Of a stretch of DNA of 42,016 bases, positions 40,246-42,016 are shown in pieces (position 1 is the first letter of the stretch; each line of letters opens with the position of its first letter). Source of the stretch: GWB1-37-8 sp964646925 (GTDB lineage Bacteria > Patescibacteriota > Microgenomatia > Levybacterales > UBA12049); NCBI GenBank assembly GCA_964646925.1, contig CAZYIC010000003.1:1-42016 (forward strand). The letters run 5' to 3'. Under the pieces are notes generated by a model. That model saw only the letters and a program-made list of their open reading frames with translations. It did no database searches and was not told where the DNA came from. The position numbers were made by a program, and so were the translations under genes.

Positions 40246-40749
40246 TTAATTTATCCTTTTAATTTTTTTCAAGGCATTGGAAACAACATCTTTTTGCTGG
40301 GAGGCTGTAAAAAATTCTTTAAGCGCTTTTTCCAAAACAGATACGGCTAACTTGGTAGTGCTTATCGCTAATCTTTTTTCGGTATCCTTAGACTCGCTTA
40401 TAATCTGATTTCTAGCGTCCTGAAGCATCTTCTCGGTTTGTTTTTTTACATTATCACTCATTCGTTTTGTTATTTCGAGAGATTCCTGCTCGGAATCTTC
40501 AATAATTTTTTTTGCCTGCAATTGAGCATTCTTTAAAATATTTTTTTCCTCAATTACAACTTTTTCAAATTTTATCCTTGCATCTTCCGCCTGCTTGAGC
40601 CCAACTACAATAGTATTTTGCCTTTTTTTTAATAATTCAAGTATCGGTTTATATAAAAACTTTTTAAGTATAAAAAATATAATTAGGAAGTTAACAACCT
40701 GGGCAATCAAAAGTATAGGATTTACTCCAAAATTTTTAAATATCTCCAT
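40246..40749 (-). CDS. atpF: ATP synthase b subunit
   Basis: The b subunit forms the peripheral stalk as a dimer. The 167-residue protein has one N-terminal membrane segment (about residues 10-32, PILLIAQVVNFLIIFFILKKF) followed by YKPILELLKKRQNTI. A long charged helix, probably coiled coil, then runs to the C-terminus. Only one b-type gene is present, so the stalk should be a homodimer. The gene lies between atpE and atpH. Confidence 0.94.
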   Translation of the reverse strand: MEIFKNFGVNPILLIAQVVNFLIIFFILKKFLYKPILELLKKRQNTIVVGLKQAEDARIKFEKVVIEEKNILKNAQLQAKKIIEDSEQESLEITKRMSDNVKKQTEKMLQDARNQIISESKDTEKRLAISTTKLAVSVLEKALKEFFTASQQKDVVSNALKKIKRIN

Positions 40750-40778
40750 AGTTTACGAAACTTTTATATAAGAGACGA

Positions 40779-40985
40779 TTATTTTCCGAATGCCAGAATT
40801 AGCGAATAGATCGCGATTGCCTCGGCAAATGCCATTGCTAAAAGCATTGCGGGCAAAATTCTTCCTGATGCTTCGGGATTTCTTCCCAAAGCTTCCATTG
40901 CTTTTGAACCAATAAAACCAACCGCTAATGCCGGCGCTACGCCTCCGAGGGCAATGATTAATCCTCCTGATATGCTTATATCCAT
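40779..40985 (-). CDS. atpE: ATP synthase c subunit
   Basis: The c subunit forms the ion-carrying ring of Fo. From ATG 40985 it has 68 residues, with two membrane helices joined by the polar loop ALGRNPEASGRI. The ion-binding Glu lies in MAFAEAIAIYSLI in the second helix. The residue after Glu is Ala and helix 1 lacks the Gln of sodium-type rings, so protons are the likely coupling ion. The ATG is chosen because a strong GGAGGTGA lies seven bases upstream. An upstream GTG, which would add four residues, falls within that ribosome-binding site. Confidence 0.95.
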   Translation of the reverse strand: MDISISGGLIIALGGVAPALAVGFIGSKAMEALGRNPEASGRILPAMLLAMAFAEAIAIYSLILAFGK

Positions 40986-41058
40986 ATATAATCTCACCTC
41001 CCCTTACTTGGTAAATTTTATTTTACACCATAAAAATTACTAGCGCAATAGATTCTAC

Positions 41059-41790
41059 CTAGTTTTGGTGCGATTCCTTATGCGTAGTTGTAAGTACTGC
41101 CATAAAAACCATGGTTAACATTGAAAAAACAAGCGCCTGAACAGCTCCGACTATTACTTCCAAAAGCAGGAATGGCAAAGGGAATATGAAAGCAAAAATA
41201 GAGGAAACTGTTAGCAGCACAACTTCTCCGGCAAAAATATTTCCGAATAATCTGAAAGACAAAGATATTATTTTTGTTATTTCGGATATGATTTCCAAAA
41301 TACCGATGAAAAGATTAATAGGATTAAAAGATAAATAACGGCTGAAGTAGTCTTTAAATCCTATTGTTCTGATGCTTAATGCGTGCGTTGCGATTCCCGA
41401 TACCAGTGCAAGGGCAAGGGTTGTGTTTAGATCGCTTGTTGTGCCTCTGAAAAGCGGTATTAGTTCTCCATGTTCACGGATGCCTATTGTTCCAACTCCG
41501 GGTATAAGGCTGCTCCAGTTGGCAAGCAATATGAAAAGAAAGAAACTCATGAAGTATGGGAAAATTTTTAAAGCCGCGTGTTGAGCAACGGATTCAGTCA
41601 GGGTATAAAATACTTCAATTACCGCTTCGATTGCATTTTGAAAAGGGTTATTTGGAATTAACGCGATCTTTTTACTTAGGTAGAAAACCCCTCCTATTAT
41701 TACGGCATCGACCAATAATGTATCCAGGATTGTATTCGTAATCGGAATAGGTCCGATTTGCAAAATTGTTTCAGGCGCAAATGATGCCAT
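41059..41790 (-). CDS. atpB: ATP synthase a subunit
   Basis: The a subunit forms the proton half-channels against the c-ring. The 243-residue protein has about six hydrophobic segments and the essential Arg in SLSFRLFGNIFAGEVVLL. The C-terminal GAVQALVFSMLTMVFMAVLTT is also typical. It is the first gene of the atp-pyr string and starts ten bases after the -10 of a strong promoter. No atpI is seen between it and the window end. Confidence 0.96.
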   Translation of the reverse strand: MASFAPETILQIGPIPITNTILDTLLVDAVIIGGVFYLSKKIALIPNNPFQNAIEAVIEVFYTLTESVAQHAALKIFPYFMSFFLFILLANWSSLIPGVGTIGIREHGELIPLFRGTTSDLNTTLALALVSGIATHALSIRTIGFKDYFSRYLSFNPINLFIGILEIISEITKIISLSFRLFGNIFAGEVVLLTVSSIFAFIFPLPFLLLEVIVGAVQALVFSMLTMVFMAVLTTTHKESHQN

Positions 41791-41800
41791 GTATATTTAG

Positions 41801-41829
41801 ATTTTAAATCTAATCTGTATTCAAGTCAA
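41801..41829 (-). promoter_or_regulatory. Promoter of the atp-pyr gene string
   Basis: On the minus strand TTGACT (41824-41829) and TAAAAT (41801-41806) are exactly 17 bases apart, and the -10 ends ten bases before atpB. The leader would be only a few bases, with no ribosome-binding site, again near leaderless. Confidence 0.65.
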
Positions 41830-41832
41830 GTT

Positions 41833-42015
41833 TCACGGCGCGACTTCCTGGTAGTATATGATTGTTCTTTGGGTAAGGGTGGGAAGAAGATATGTTTTTG
41901 CAAAATAAAATAGGAAATCGGGTCTTTCAATGAAAGTAACCGAGGGATAGCTGGCATTGTTATCGCAAAGATTTCTCTTGTTGACAAAAGTATTTCCTCC
42001 TCTTGCCGCATTTGC
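41833..42015 (-). CDS. Possible C-terminal fragment of an unknown gene at the window end
   Basis: On the minus strand a frame open from the window edge ends at a TGA at 41833-41835. It gives a plausible protein end of about 60 residues, including SYPSVTFIERPDFLFYFAKTY and a final IIYYQEVAP. A second open frame (41826-42011, starting MRQEEEILLS) overlaps it entirely. I prefer the first because its residue pattern looks more protein-like, but the choice is uncertain without the upstream sequence. No family is recognised. The atpB promoter's -35 box begins just after its stop. Confidence 0.3.
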   Translation of the reverse strand, partial: ANAARGGNTFVNKRNLCDNNASYPSVTFIERPDFLFYFAKTYLLPTLTQRTIIYYQEVAP

Positions 42016-42016
42016 G

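Noticed and set aside
1..42016. CRISPR array
   Set aside because: No series of regularly spaced repeats with unique spacers was seen. The 12-base repeats at 7757-7792 are directly tandem.
1..42016. Recoded TGA (Gly), as in Gracilibacteria and Absconditabacteria
   Set aside because: TGA ends genes normally here (for example pyrF-pyrE and ileS-rodA junctions), and no conserved gene contains an internal TGA.

Overview
The window looks like part of a metagenome-assembled genome of a Candidate Phyla Radiation (Patescibacteria) bacterium, most likely of the Microgenomates type. The DNA is AT-rich, the standard bacterial code fits every frame, genes are tightly packed and often overlap, and IleS carries a PHYG-type signature. 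One protein also holds a short in-frame insertion (TFAKASAGK) of a kind I recall from proteins of this group. A run of ten N at 25524-25533 marks a scaffold gap. Placement rests on pattern recognition, not on a tree.

Region 1 (1-8400) is ftsZ followed by an accessory island. The island holds an unrecognised gene, a cupin, a decayed and an intact NYN-domain gene, a frameshifted gene, two Fic-domain proteins with self-inhibition motifs, and a three-gene operon ending in a HEPN-like protein. The most unusual signal is here. The last nine codons of ftsZ (PAFLRQRN plus stop) recur three more times downstream, at 1280, 1372 and 4807. The copies differ from the real tail by synonymous codon changes, plus one conservative Q to K. 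This looks like repeated insertion at the 3' end of ftsZ, with the tail regenerated each time. No integrase is visible in the window.

Region 2 (8400-14510) is housekeeping: ileS, a RodA/FtsW-type gene, rplU, rpmA, parB, and lepB on the opposite strand. ileS has a strong terminator upstream and a leader able to form two competing hairpins.

Region 3 (14510-32420) is a cell-surface glycan locus. tRNA-Val(CAC) is followed after two bases by a glycosyltransferase start codon. Then come methyltransferases, GT2 and GT4 glycosyltransferases, several GT-C type membrane proteins (two fused to GT2 domains), a Wzx-like flippase and an O-antigen ligase/polymerase-like protein. Together they could build, flip and polymerise or attach a surface polysaccharide or glycosylate surface proteins.

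Region 4 (32410-41830) lies on the minus strand. It has an Ig-like surface protein, tRNA-Thr(CGT), and one compact gene string atpBEFHAGDC-pyrD-pyrF-pyrE read from a good promoter at 41801-41829. It encodes a complete F-type ATP synthase with an unusually short delta subunit, followed by the last three steps of UMP synthesis.

Across the window several promoters place the predicted transcription start on or within a base or two of the start codon (cupin, DUF3467-like gene, second Fic gene, rplU, lepB, the PTPS-related membrane gene). Leaderless mRNAs are therefore probably common here.
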